DNA from: Maylandia zebra
Taxonomy: Eukaryota; Chordata; Actinopteri; Cichliformes; Cichlidae
Assembly: GCF_041146795.1 (NCBI RefSeq)
Contig: NC_135179.1
Coordinates: 15,448,047 to 15,512,046, forward strand
DNA: 64,000 nucleotides
Reading direction: 5' to 3'
Shown: positions 23,521-50,300 of the stretch, in pieces
Position numbering within the stretch: position 1 is the stretch's first letter
How the letters are laid out: every line of letters begins with the position of its first letter
Notes under the pieces: generated by a model
The model's input: the letters and a program-made list of their open reading frames with translations, nothing else
What the model was told of the DNA's origin: nothing
Databases searched by the model: none
Program-made: the position numbers and the translations under genes

Positions 23521-24285
23521 TAGAGTATGTATCACGCCGCCTTCATCGTTATAGTCCCACCCGCTTAATGAAACCTGACAAACGCACACGTCTCTAATAT
23601 GCTTCTACTAATTACGAATACGCGCTGAAAAGCAAAATGCCTACACGAGTAATCGTTCTGACCCCGAAAAGCGAGATAATAGAATTATTTCGTGCTTGTG
23701 GCGGAAGGATAAAATGTGTTCGCTTACGACGCTCCCTTCTGTCAGTGATCACGTGTGATGTAATTAGGGAAGTTTCCAACATAATGTCACTTTTCGCGGT
23801 TTAAACTGTCATTTCGGGTATGGCAAGTATATCAGTGCAAACTGTCGACCACGAGTTTGCACTGCATTTGCTTTTACAGAGGAAATGCTTATGTGTTGAC
23901 AATATCTCCATCGGTTCCTTTGTTTTTTCAGTCTTCTCAAAGCAAGTAATTTATACCCAGGTTAATTGCATGATCATGCACTTTGTTTGCAATGACGAAC
24001 ACCACCATAAATAAATAAATAAATGAACAGGATTAAATCTGCATGATATAATTGCGGACATAATAAACACAGGTGTGCGCAAACTGTGAAGTTAAATTCA
24101 CAGTTAAATTTAGGGTGCATCCTTCACAATATCGTGTACAGTAGTTATTTATTGTATTTAGAGTTAGAGATGAAACGATCGATCAATAATCCATAGTAAG
24201 GAGGGAAATCCAGCCAGGATTTTCTGCTGGTTCCGCTTGCTAAAATGTCACATACAGGCCTATTTACTGGGTTGTTATTCTCAAT

Positions 24286-25928
24286 CAGGGACGTGCAGAG
24301 GGGGGGGGGGGCTAGAGGGGCTTGAGCACCCGCCCCTTTCCTGATGAGTGCCCAAAGTGCCCTTTTGTTGAGGCAACTTTTAAATTTTATTTATTTATTT
24401 ATTTATTTATTTATTTTATGTGTGTGTGCGTGCGGAGTCCTGTCTGTGCCCCTCAACAATAATATTTAACTATTAATCATAGTTTTGCTAAATAAAAGGA
24501 TCTGGCTTGCATCAGTCACATGATCACATTTAACCAATGATCGCCCTCGACGGCAGAACGCGCTGGTTATGAGCCGGGAACGAGCTCACAAAGAGCACGC
24601 GCATTTTTTGCGGTCCGGAGCTGTAGGAGAAACACAAGTTAACTCAGAGACACAGACTGATGCGACAAAACCAGTAAGTAGGTGTACAGCGTACCCTGTA
24701 GTGTGTAGCACACAGGAGTATTAGCTTATTACATACACGTTGGTAAGCTGTCTTGTTGCAACTGACTAACTGAAACAAACGAGCGTGCTGTGTGTGCAAC
24801 AGCGCGACAAACATTACCTGTCCTTTTATTAACTGCACAAGTAGTGCTGGTCATAGCTGCTGGCTACCTGTGTAAGGCTGTCATGGGTCTGTAGCTCTGT
24901 CACCGTTTTAGGGAACATATTTAGTTTTAAAGTAAGTTTCTGGGCATTTCCTGCCTTTCTGGAGGGATTATATTTCACTAAAAAACGATCTAATATGCAT
25001 GTCCACATAATAATTATTATAATTATAATATATTAAAAAACACACGCTGTATTTTAAAGAACATACATTAAGAAGCAGATTATATTAGATTTATATTTTA
25101 AATAAGACAAAAGTTGGATTTTACAGCAGTAAAATGATTGTATCTCTACAGTTTAAAAATGTAATAAGCTTTGCCCTGCACAGAGTGGATAGTGAAACAA
25201 ATGGAATCATCATAAATACATTATTTCATATTTATTACTTCCCCCTCCTCATTGCTTTATTATTGTAGCTCTAGTAATAAATAATAATGTAAGGATGCCC
25301 ATAGTATATACAGTATTCTGAAGAAGGTCTAAAATGTCACTGTGTGTGCATGTGTGTGTTTTATTTAGCTGGATTTAAAAAAATATTACTCATGATATAA
25401 CATTGTGCAGACATGGCTGGTAAGGACATGAGGAGGAAACAGTAGGAGCTGTATGAGGCTACTAAAGGCAGTGCTATAACATTTTTCTGTCATCATTTTA
25501 TTTTAGATTAAGTGCTGGAGTTGTTAGGTGTGGATAATTAGATTATAGTTTATTGCAATAGCAAATTGTGCCTTGTTCTCAGATAGACAGCAAGTGGAGA
25601 GTGATATATGAAATGATGGGAAGGAAGGAAGAAGAGAAGCAAAGAGTGATTCACAGGCAGAGCCGAGTTTATGTCACAGTTTTTCGTTGCCTTATGGTTC
25701 CAAGCGCTGTCACCAATCTTTGCATTTTGTTATTATCTCATGACACTTGTTTAATCAGCTACCATCTCTCCTGTGGACTTTTTAATGTCTACAGTCTCAG
25801 ATCAACACAGCCCTGCCCTTCCCATATTAGATTCTTGATGAATGTGTGTTGTTGTTATTCAGCATGGTTCAATGTGCCCCTTTTTAACTTTGAGCACCCG
25901 CCCCTTTAAACCTCTCTGCACGTCCCTG
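24286..25928. mobile_element. Non-autonomous hAT transposon with perfect 8 bp TSD
   Basis: Terminal inverted repeats start CAGGGACGTGCAGAG on the left and end CTCTGCACGTCCCTG on the right. They are flanked by the identical 8 bp target duplication TTCTCAAT (24278-24285 and 25929-25936). The shared sub-terminal GAGCACCCGCCCCTTT is also inverted. The 1643 bp interior has no transposase frame that I can recognise. It contains a short GC-richer segment (about 24530-24670) followed by AT-rich DNA. TIR and TSD type point to the hAT superfamily. Confidence 0.88.
24377..24418. repeat. (TTTA)n microsatellite inside hAT element
   Basis: Ten TTTA-like units followed by a short TG run. Confidence 0.85.
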
Positions 25929-25936
25929 TTCTCAAT

Positions 25937-25989
25937 AATGGCTTTGAACAAACAAACAAAATCAAGTTGTCATCTGGGACATTCCGCGC

Positions 25990-26073
<84 letters not shown>

Positions 26074-27369
26074 ATACAGTCAGACGACTAATGAACAACA
26101 AAAACAGCAGCTCAATATGCGATGTATTTCATTCATACCAACAGAAGGCACCTTACCTCACTGTGTTTTAAATTTCATGAAAGCTAGAGACAGTTAAATG
26201 GATTCTTTGGTCACAGAATGCAACACCCATAAAATGATCACTTAATGTAAGACTGTGTGTCAACATCAGTCAGCATCTGGAAACAAGGAGGCTGGGCTTA
26301 GTCCATGTAACCTGACAGCTGTGCAGCTGATAGTCATTTTAAATTAGCAGCCTTGCAATGCGGAACATCTGAGTGGGAATGTGACTTCTGCTCTTAGAGT
26401 AGTGCATCCGATTTGGAGTGTTACTGCAGCCTGTATTTAGGAATATGCAGGTCTGTAGGACACCGGAGATTTACATGTGGTCATTTCTCAGTGACATGAC
26501 ATGCTAGAGTAGTTGGGAGATTTTATAAAGTAGTGAGGGTACAGTTCAGCAGATTTAAATGGGTTTACCTGGAACATCGCAGATTAAATGATCTGATCCC
26601 ATGTAAGGCTAATTAGGAATCTCCTTCTTATAGCGAAGACTAGTTCTCCCCACTGAAGAGCACTTATCTTGTAGCGCTGTAAGCCCTCACAGCTTAATGA
26701 GAAGCGAAATGAATCAGTCCTCCAACTTCGCTCAACCATCTCTTAAGTGTAATTTGAAAGCGTCTCATGTTCTCCTTAATCTGTTATAGAAGATCTAGTT
26801 AGCAGAGTCAATCCAGAGCCAAAACCTGAGCTCTCTTAATGCACAAAGTGACAGTGTGACTGTTGTTAGTCCGGTTTATTCCTATAAAAAGAACAGCTGG
26901 AAGTTTTAGGATAACATGCAGGGATAATTGACTGTCTTTGTGTCCATCTCAGTAAGTAAATACAATATGCTGTCACTGAGTTTAGCTGTTAAGTCGGAAA
27001 CCAAAACTCGATTGTGCCCTTTTACACACATTTACGTTTTTTTCTCGCCTCTCCACATTTCTGCCAGCAGATGGCGGCATTGCACTTTTGGCTTCGCAGC
27101 TCCGGCCGCACCTGGTACCGGACTTTTTTATACCCCCTCACCCCACCCCCAATCCGTTAAATGGAGTTATCCGGCAGACCTTTAACCTTATACAGCACTG
27201 ATAAACATGCACTCTGTACAGACAGAAGAGGTAAGTATTGTTGCACAACCAGGGCCACACAGTCACAGTCGGGCCAGAGGTACTGCAGAAAACATTTAAA
27301 TCATCTTGTTCAAAGTACATATCATCTCTGTGCAATGTAGTCGCTAAATAGTCATATAACAAATAAGTG
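25937..27369. other. Intergenic DNA between pten and papss2
   Basis: After the (TG)40 repeat, 26,180-26,880 is complex single-copy-looking DNA and a candidate conserved element. No ATAD1 or other protein frame is seen. Confidence 0.45.
25990..26070. repeat. (TG)n microsatellite, about 40 units
   Basis: Perfect TG run starting about 55 bp to the right of the right TSD of the 24.3 kb hAT element. Confidence 0.97.
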
Positions 27370-28030
27370 TTTTTATTATTTCATTTTACATTTATTTTCC
27401 TACGAGCAAAGATCCTATAATATGAATGCATATGCACAATTTATGAAGTCACAGAAATCTTAAAGACAAAAAACAACAACAACAACAACAACAAAAAAAA
27501 TCAGTTTTATAGGACTGAAATTGACCACAAAGACACATTTTATATATATAAATTCCTGTAGTACTTCATAATAATATAAAAAGATTAACATGAGGGATTA
27601 ACACAATGACATCTATAACATGTAGGCACTGTGTGCAATGATAAGACTACGGCTTTCATTCAGGTGATACAAATACAGTGATACAGTTGTCATGTTAAAA
27701 AGGTAATAAAAACTTCAATATGCATGTTTTTTGTCGTGCGCCCTTCAGTGTCTCATGTATGCATATATATAAAGATTTCCTTGTCTTGGAATGTGCTCCT
27801 ATGTGTACAGTCATACAAAAAATTCTAGTTAGATTTAATTTATTAAAACACATAGCTTAAGGTAATATGCATATAATCACAAAATCTCCCCATTGTTTTA
27901 CAGGAATGAGATTCATATTTTGATTTGGTGAAGATAAAACTCCCACCGCTGCAGTTTGCACCAATAAAAATCCATCCCACCTTAAATAATCCTAAAGAAT
28001 AAACTGGATAGTTGCTCATGAGCTTGTTGA
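27370..28030 (-). other. papss2 3' UTR (probable extent)
   Basis: AT-rich DNA after the papss2 stop. AATAAA-type signals on the minus strand occur near 27,374 and 27,392. It includes a (CAA)n run at 27,473-27,495. The exact cleavage site is unknown. Confidence 0.3.
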
Positions 28031-42435
<14,405 letters not shown>

Positions 42436-42900
42436 TTCGCTCTAGTGTTATGCCGCCAAAGGACTCCTGGACGCCGGACTCGGACCGCTGCACACACGCA
42501 GGCCTGGATGTTCGTCGGATGCTGGATCGACTTTTAAAGCAAGAAACTTTGGGCTGTAGTAATCGAAAGAGGCAACGGAGGGGGGTGTTTAAAAGGGACT
42601 TTCAAGACACGTAGCACTCCACTGGCCCTGCCTCTCCTCCTGGCCCTCCTCCTTCAACGTTAGAAAAAAAAGCGGATACCGGCAAACTTCAAGAAAAACG
42701 GCACTAGCAACCTAAACCGAGGTAAAACCGGGTAAAGCTGGATATATCGACCCAATGCCACAAACTGGCAAGCGTTGGAGTAAAAATCACTCTTACTGAG
42801 GCGTCGAGGAAGTCGCTGGTGTCTTCCCATTTCCCCCCACACGTCCAGACGCCACTGGCTCACACCACACCTCACCCCATATGAAAAAAACCTCTTTAAA
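42436..42900 (-). promoter_or_regulatory. papss2 5' UTR and promoter region (inferred)
   Basis: Upstream of the proposed papss2 ATG (42433-42435). It is moderately GC-rich (42,440-42,650) and lacks repeats until about 43.19 kb. Assignment rests on position only. Confidence 0.35.
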
Positions 42901-43193
42901 AAATCCAGTCATAAAACAAGCAAGTAGAAAGTTTCTCCTGGATGGAAATCTATTTTGTCCCAAAAATGGGGCAACAAGGGGTTAAATGTAGCCCACGTTT
43001 AATGATTAAATGTAGGGCACAGTAAGGAAGCACCAATGGGAGAATGAGCCTCTCCTTAGAAGGGGTCTTTCAAAGGAGTCTTTCAAAGTTTAGAAGTATC
43101 GATAAGTGAGTTCATAAGTTTGTTTAGCAACAGAAAAAGATGTGTAATCAACTAGCCAGACATTTCTAAACCTTACAAAATATAAGCGTTAAT

Positions 43194-44465
43194 TCAATTT
43201 TATTTATTTAGCGCCAAATCGCAACAACAGTCACTTTAATATCGTAAGAATACAGAGAAAACAGAGATAACCCCAACAAAGCAGATGTCCTACTATGAGC
43301 GAGCACTCTGCAACAGTGGGAAAGAAAAACTACATTTTAACAGGAAAAAAACTCTGGCATGCCAGGTTCAGAGAAGGGCAGCAATCTGCCACAACCGTTT
43401 TGGGGTGAGGGCAGGGAGACAGGACAAAAGACAACTTATCTAGCCATTACTATAAGCTTTATCAAAAAAGAAACTTTCAGGCTTAACCAGAGGCTGTATA
43501 TCTGCCAAACCCAAAGTAGGAGCTGATTCCACAGAAGATGGGCCTGAAAGCTCGAGGCTCTGCCTTCACTCTACTTTTAAATACCCTAGAGTGAAGTGCT
43601 CTGTTGGAGTGATATGGTAATATGAGGTCCTTAATATAAGGTGGGACTTGACTATTCAAGATCTTTTATGTGAGAAGAAGGATTTTAAATAGATTCTAAA
43701 GTTCGCAACAACTAACTTTAGAAAAGAGTCGGTGAAGGGAAACCAGCATGGAAGAAATATGCTTTCTCTTTCTAGTCTCTGTCACTACTCTTGCTGCAGC
43801 ATTTTGGATCAACTGCAGTCTTTTAGGGAGCTTTAGAACAACCTGATAATAGTGAATTTCTGTAGTCCATTTTAGAAGTAACAAATGTGGAAAGTAGTTT
43901 TAAAGCATCACTCTGAGGAAGGATGTTTTTATTTTAGAGACACTGCAAATGGAAAAGAGCAAGCATACCTATTTGTATAACATGCACACTGAAGGACATA
44001 TCCTGATCATAAACAACTCCAATATTCATCTCAGTGTTAGTGGAGGTCAACGTAATCCCATCCAGAGTAAGTATCTAAGTAAGGAAGTTTCTAAGATTTT
44101 TAGGGTGAGTAAAATAACCTCAGTTTTATCTACATTTAGACACTGAAATATCCATGTCATTCAGGCCTATATGTCATTAAGACATTTCTGCAGTTTAACT
44201 AATTGTGTGTCATCTGGTTTCATGGATAGATAAAGCTTTATATCATCTGCATAACAATGAAAATGTATGCTATACCTTTAAATGATACTGTGTAAAGGAA
44301 ACAAATATAATGTAAATAGAACTGGTCCCAGCATGGAATCCTGTGGAACTCCAGATTCAACAAAGTGCTGGAAATATTCCTGAGAGATTTTGGCCCTGAT
44401 GGAGTTGTTGCACATCCATGATGCAAATCTCTTGTTCTACTACATTCCAAAGGTGCTCTATTAGA
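43194..44465 (-). mobile_element. Degenerate LINE 3' fragment (CR1/L2-like)
   Basis: On the minus strand a short frame at 43696-43884 contains LPKRLQLIQNAAARV, the conserved post-RT segment of fish CR1/L2 LINEs. Near 44320-44350 the complement encodes a decayed GVPQ(G/D)S-like RT block. The left edge (43194-43240) has the AT-rich 3' end that often terminates such elements. Many stops and frameshifts are present. The fragment lies between papss2 and minpp1 copy A. Confidence 0.7.
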
Positions 44466-45198
44466 TTACAAATAGACTATATTAACCAATAAATTTACAA
44501 GATTAGTGACATTCTGCTAGCACAATATTGCATTTTGTGTATCTTTCTTCAGTCTCAGATGACTGCAGGTTTCACCCAATCTTATAAAAAGTACATTTGC
44601 ATAATGACAACTCACCACGTCCAGATGAACAGAATCAACTTTTGGGGATGCATGATTGAACCTGCATCAAGACGTAACATGTAACTTGGTCAAGAGCAGT
44701 TTATGTTTAGCGTTTCAGTTTAAAATAGTCCTTTTTATTTTTCAGTATGGTCAAAGTACAGAATAAATTAAATTTATCATGAGAATGTTTAGGAAGTCAA
44801 ATTAATGTAACTTTGATCTGGCAACAAACTAAAGTAACTTCCACGTCCCCTTCGTTAGAGCAAATTAGATCATATCTAAATTTAGACCGCGTTTAAAATT
44901 TAAAAGCAGGAATGTTGTTTGAAACTTTAATCAATCTAAACAATCTTTTTTACCTGAAATGTTAGTGAAAGATCAAAAGCAAATAAAATATTTTAACTAA
45001 TGTATTTACAAGATTAATGATTTTTGCTAGCACGATGTTAAATATGGTTTGCCATACCTGCATTCTCTGACTGGGCGTTTAGATTTTGTTGTAAATTTAT
45101 AGTACACCTATAAGATGAAACATTCCTTTAAACTGAATGCTTAAAATCAATGCTGAAATGATCCCCAGTTATTGCTATTTTAAGTAACAGTTTTGATC

Positions 45199-45525
45199 AT
45201 TGCTTTTAATGTTATACTATGGATAATAAAGAAAAACATAATAGTCACTATATATTTAAGGTGTGTTCACTGATTTACACTTTTAACCTGTGCTCCAAAG
45301 AACAAGCAAGACCATGTTCCATTTTTAAAACTGCTGTTAGCTTCTGATTATGTTGAGTGGCACAGTTAATTTAATTTCCCTTTATTAGTCTGTTTTCACT
45401 TGTAAATTAGCTAGTTTTATTTCTGTTTATTTTATTTGTTTTTGTGGTCTGCAGGCTGGATGTGGCACCAAGGAAGTTAATCGCTGATATTAAATAATAA
45501 TCCCAGTTATTAAAAAAATGTGCCA
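45199..45525. repeat. Unclassified dispersed repeat, copy 1
   Basis: The blocks ACTATATATTTAAGGTGTG, the GTTAGCTTCTGATTATG word, TTTCCCTTTATTAGTCTG and GGTCTGCAGGCTGGA recur in the same order at 52,455-52,855. Identity is high by eye. No TIR, poly-A or coding sequence is seen, so the class is unknown. Confidence 0.6.
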
Positions 45526-47300
45526 CCACTTCATTGTCCATTCACAAAACCAAAAAGCATTTTCTGTACATTTGTATTTTCCTTATTTCATTGCTTAGAT
45601 GAGTGCTACAGTATAGTTATTAGCAGATGCATCAGATGTCAGCAGAATGAGGCAAAAAATGAGAGCGACAGTAGGTTTGGCTAACAGCAGACTACTTGTT
45701 GAATACCAGTTGTCTTTAATGAGAGTTTGCTGAATGAATCCAAATGAGAAGCCTGTGCTATAGTACAAGTAACAGAGCAGGAAAAACAGATGCTGTTTTT
45801 TTACAGCTCTGTTAGTGGAGATCATCCATTTATATATCATGATAGACTGAAAGACTGAAAGATGGTTGTTGCTTCTGGATCTCAAATGTGAAGCCAGACT
45901 TGCTTAACACATGTATACGTGTATTTAAACATGTATTCTTCTAAATGGCCAGCAGGGAGCACTTCCTCTGGTGGCAAAAAGACTTGCAATTCTGAGAAAA
46001 CAGCCATCAGCCTCCTTGCTCTGTGGCCTAAACACTCTGCTGATGACTGTATGTGTTCATTTGCCAGTTTTAAGCCTTGCTGATAAGATAAAGTTTATTT
46101 TGTAAACTATGGTCATCATTAGAGCAAGAAAAGAGAATAAAACAGCATATGCTCATTGGTGAATGACTTGTCAATCATGATTTCTTGGCCAATGGCTGTA
46201 CAGCGTCCTTCAGTTTTACAGTCTGATCTACCAAACCGTAGATCTAAAGCTCAGACCAAACCGTTGCAATGGGACTTCACTGTTGTGGCTTTGCCCAGCT
46301 TTTACACCGTCTATAGTTTTCCGTTGCAGAAGCATTATGTTGCTTTTCAGTGAAATAAAAATATGGCAATACAACAAAAAACAAACCACATCTGATGCTT
46401 TCCCATCACTAACAAGTGCCATTTTGCTTAATTTTACTGCAGCTGTTTCATTTTGTTTGTTGTACATTTCATGCACTCTTTGCACTTCTGTAATGACTGT
46501 TCCATGGACTGGACTATGACTGGATTGTATTGTAGACAACTTTAGAGAAGCTTTTCCTATGACATTTCCAATAGGCTAATAAGCTATGCCTAACTTTTCC
46601 TTCTGGCTACCCAAACATTCACCTTCTCATTTATGTCACAGTAAATATTTAATGTGTAGCTATCAAAATTACATTTTCCTTTATTTTGTCATTTAGAAAT
46701 AAATTGTGATTTTGAAAAAAAAAAAGATGAACACAGTGTCCAACCTTTTTATTATTATTGTTTTTTGTTGTTGTTGTTGTTGTTTTTTAAATCAAACATA
46801 CAGACATGTTCTCTTTTCATGGACAAGTGAATCTTGGGAGTGACCCCAATCCAAGAAGATGGTTCTTGCCCACAAATGGTAGTGCATTTAAAATAGTTTT
46901 TCACTGCTTTACCTTAAAAATAAGACAGAACACTGAGAAAAGTGAGTGACCTTATCTGCAAGTCATAAATGTTTACACTGGAAAAATGGATTATTTAATG
47001 AAAGCATTAGGTTGTGTAGTGATGATAGCGAATCTTGCAAAAAACAAAAAACAAAAACAAACCAAACCCAAAATGTTATATACTTTATTATAGCAGCGAT
47101 AAAACTGAAATGCTACAGGAACTTCAAATTCACTTTTTAGGTTTGGGTCTTTGGGTGTTTCAGAGACACTGGATTGCTAGAGTGAAAATCCTGTTCAGAA
47201 AGGCCGTGTTGAACAGTGAAATATTCATGGAATAACAGACACATTCTGACTAAGGTAATGCTTGTATAATGCCTTCTTTTCCAGAAAATACTGTGCTTGC
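45526..47300. other. Intergenic DNA between papss2 and minpp1 copy A
   Basis: AT-rich. It includes a T/G homopolymer stretch (46,750-46,790). Short frames at 45,595-45,885 and 46,228-46,539 have no recognisable similarity. It probably includes the minpp1 copy A 3' UTR at its right end. Confidence 0.4.
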
Positions 47301-50300
47301 CTAAACTTCAGCAGGCTGCTTGAACAGCTGACACTCAGTTTCAAAGTCGCAGCCTTGGAGCAGATCCCTGTAGTGCTGCAAGACATCCTGATAGAGCGGC
47401 ATGGAGGCCTGATCAGCCAAACCAGGGAATGTTACAGGCTTCTCATTGAGCAGCGGCTGCAGTCTGAGGTCACCTCCCCCGCAATCATAAAGCACCAGGA
47501 TCAAGTTAGCTGCATAGGGCAACATATGGCTTGTGCGAAAGGAACGGCGGGTCTGTGCAGCGAAGTTAGTTGAAGTCAGCGGTTCGCTGTCATTGAAGAA
47601 GCCCAGAAGGGTAAGCAGAGGCAGGAGGGTCTCTGCATGGCCCACCTGGACTGTCACAGCTTCAGCCACCTGCTGGCCTGACCTACAGAATACACAGTTT
47701 CAGTGTTGAAATATGAGAACTCAAACAGTCAGTTAATTGGTTTGTTGATTGCCACATGGACTCAGCATTTCTGACAGCCTGTGAACACCAGGTATCTATT
47801 AGGGATTGGCTGAGCTTATCAAATATGGGGATTGTGGGGTTATTACCATCTTCAAATACATTGAAGTGATTGACATTAATTTTTAACTGTAAATATGACT
47901 GTAGTTTCTAAATAGTTTTTAGAAATAGCATTTAATTAATTAAAAGTACATATCAGGGAGGAGCAGGAAATAGAAATTCCAGCTAGAAATGAAAACGAGT
48001 CAGAAGCAAAGGCAAGGCAAGGCAAGGCAAGTTTATTTGTATAGCACATTTCAACAACAAGGTGATTCAAAGTGCTTTATATACGACATTAGAAACAAAA
48101 ACAAATAAAAAGCATGATTTAAAATTGATTAAAACAAGCAAACAAACAAACTAATTAACAAACAAACAAAACAGTATATAAAATCAAAACAGATAAAATC
48201 AGAACAATAGATAAAATCAGTAGTTAAATGTAAGTTTTGAAATTTAAGCTTAAAAGTGTGGATTTGGTGCTTTATTCAAATGCAGCTGAGAATAGGTGAG
48301 TCTTCAACCTGGATTTAAATAAACTGAGTGTTTCAGCTGATCTGAGGCTTTCTGGGAGTTTGTTCCAGATATAAGAAGCAGAAAAAGCTGAATGCAGCTT
48401 TTCCGTGTCTGGTTCTGACTCTGGGAACTGATAAAAGACCGGATCCAGATGACCTGAGGGATCTGGAAGGTTCATACTGGGTCAGGAGGTCACTGATGTA
48501 TTTTGGTCCTAAACCATTCAGAGCTTTATAGACCAGCATCAGAACTTTAAAGTCTATCCTCTGACGGACAGGCAGCCAGTGTAAAGACCTCAGAGCTGGA
48601 CTGATGTGGTCCACTTTTTTGGTCTTAGTGAGGACTCGAGCAGAAGAGTTCTGAATGAGCTGTAGTTGTCTGACTGATTTTTTAGGTAGACCTGTAAAGA
48701 TGCTGTTACAGTAATCAAGCCTACTAAAGATGAATGCATGGACTAGTTTTTCCAGGTCCTGTTGAGACATCAGATCTTTTATCCTTGATATATTCTTGAG
48801 GTGATAGTAAGCTGACTTTGTTATTGTCTTAATGTGTTTTTCTAAGTTTAGGTCTGCATCCATCACTACACCCAAATTTCTCGCCTGGTTTGTGGTTTTT
48901 AGATGTATAGATTGAAGTTCTCTGGTGACCTGTAATCGTTTTTCTTTGGCGCCAAAGACTATTACCTCAGTTTTGTTTTTGTTTAGCTGGAGAAAATTGT
49001 GGCACAGCCAGTCATTAATTTCCTCCATGCATTTACCAAGAGCTTGTACAGGGCCTCGGTCTCCTGGTGACATTGTGATATATACTTGTGTGTCATCTGC
49101 ATAGCTGTGGTAGTTTATTTTGTTGTTCTTTATAATCTGTGCCAGTGGGAGCATGTAGATGTTAAACAGAAGGGGTCCCAAGATGGAACCTTGGGGAACT
49201 CCACATGTGATACTTGTCTGCTCAGATGTGAAGTTACCTATTGATACAAAGTATTTCCTGTTTTCTAAGTATGTTTTGAACCAGTTTAGTACAGTTCCTG
49301 AAAGACCTGTCCAGTTCTCCAGTTGTTTGAGTAATATGTTGTGGTCAACTGTATCAAATGCTGCACTGAGATCCAGTAAAACTAAGACTGACATTTTTCC
49401 ACTGTCTGTATTCAGACATATGTCATTGAACACTTTGGTCAGAGCGGTTTCAGTGCTGTGGTTCTGTCTAAAACCTGACTGGAAGGCATCATAGCAGTTA
49501 TTCTGTTTTAAGAAGTAACTGAGCTGTTGAGAAACTGCTTTTTCAATGATCTTACTTAAAAATGGGAGATTTGAGATCGGCCTGTAGTTGTTCATTTGTG
49601 TCTTGTCAAGATTGTCCTTTTTCAGTATAGGTTTGATTACAGCAGTTTTTAGTGATTCTGGAAACACACCTGATAATAAAGAAAAGTTGACGATCTGTAA
49701 CAGGTCTGACTCCAAAGTCTTTGAGACCTTTTTGAAAAAACTTGTTGGCAGGACATCTAAACAGCAGGAGGAGGAGTTCAGTTGACCTAAGATGTCCTCC
49801 AGGTCTTTGCTGTTAATAGGGTGAAACTGTTTCATGGTGTTTAAACAGTTTTTCGGTGGACACAGTACATATTCTGGATCTGCTGTTGATGTACCAATTG
49901 CTTGTCTAATTTTTTGGATTTTTTCTGTGAAGAATTTGGCAAAGTCATTGCAGGCCATGGTCGAATGAAGTTCAGCTGCCACTGACACAGGAGGGTTTGT
50001 TAGCCTGTCAACTGTAGAAAATAAGACCCGAGCATTATGACTGTTTTTAGTGATGATGTCAGAGAAGTAGGACCTCCTTGCACTCCTCAGTTGTAAATTA
50101 TAATTGTGAAGTTTCTCTTTATAGATGTCATAATGAACCTGGAGGTTTGTTTTTCTCCATCTGCGCTCAGCTTTCCTACACTCTCTTTTTTCATTTTTCA
50201 CCAGTGTGGAGTTTCTCCATGGAGACTTTTTCCTTCCAGAGATAACCTTCACCTTAATGGGAGCAATTGGGTCCATTACATTTAACATGTTAGCATTGAA

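Noticed and set aside
25842-26171. Frame with a long Cys-Val repeat
   Set aside because: Translation of the (TG)40 microsatellite.
45595-45885. 96-codon minus-strand frame with hydrophobic segments
   Set aside because: No recognisable domain, no splice or neighbour context, AT-rich composition; such frames occur by chance.
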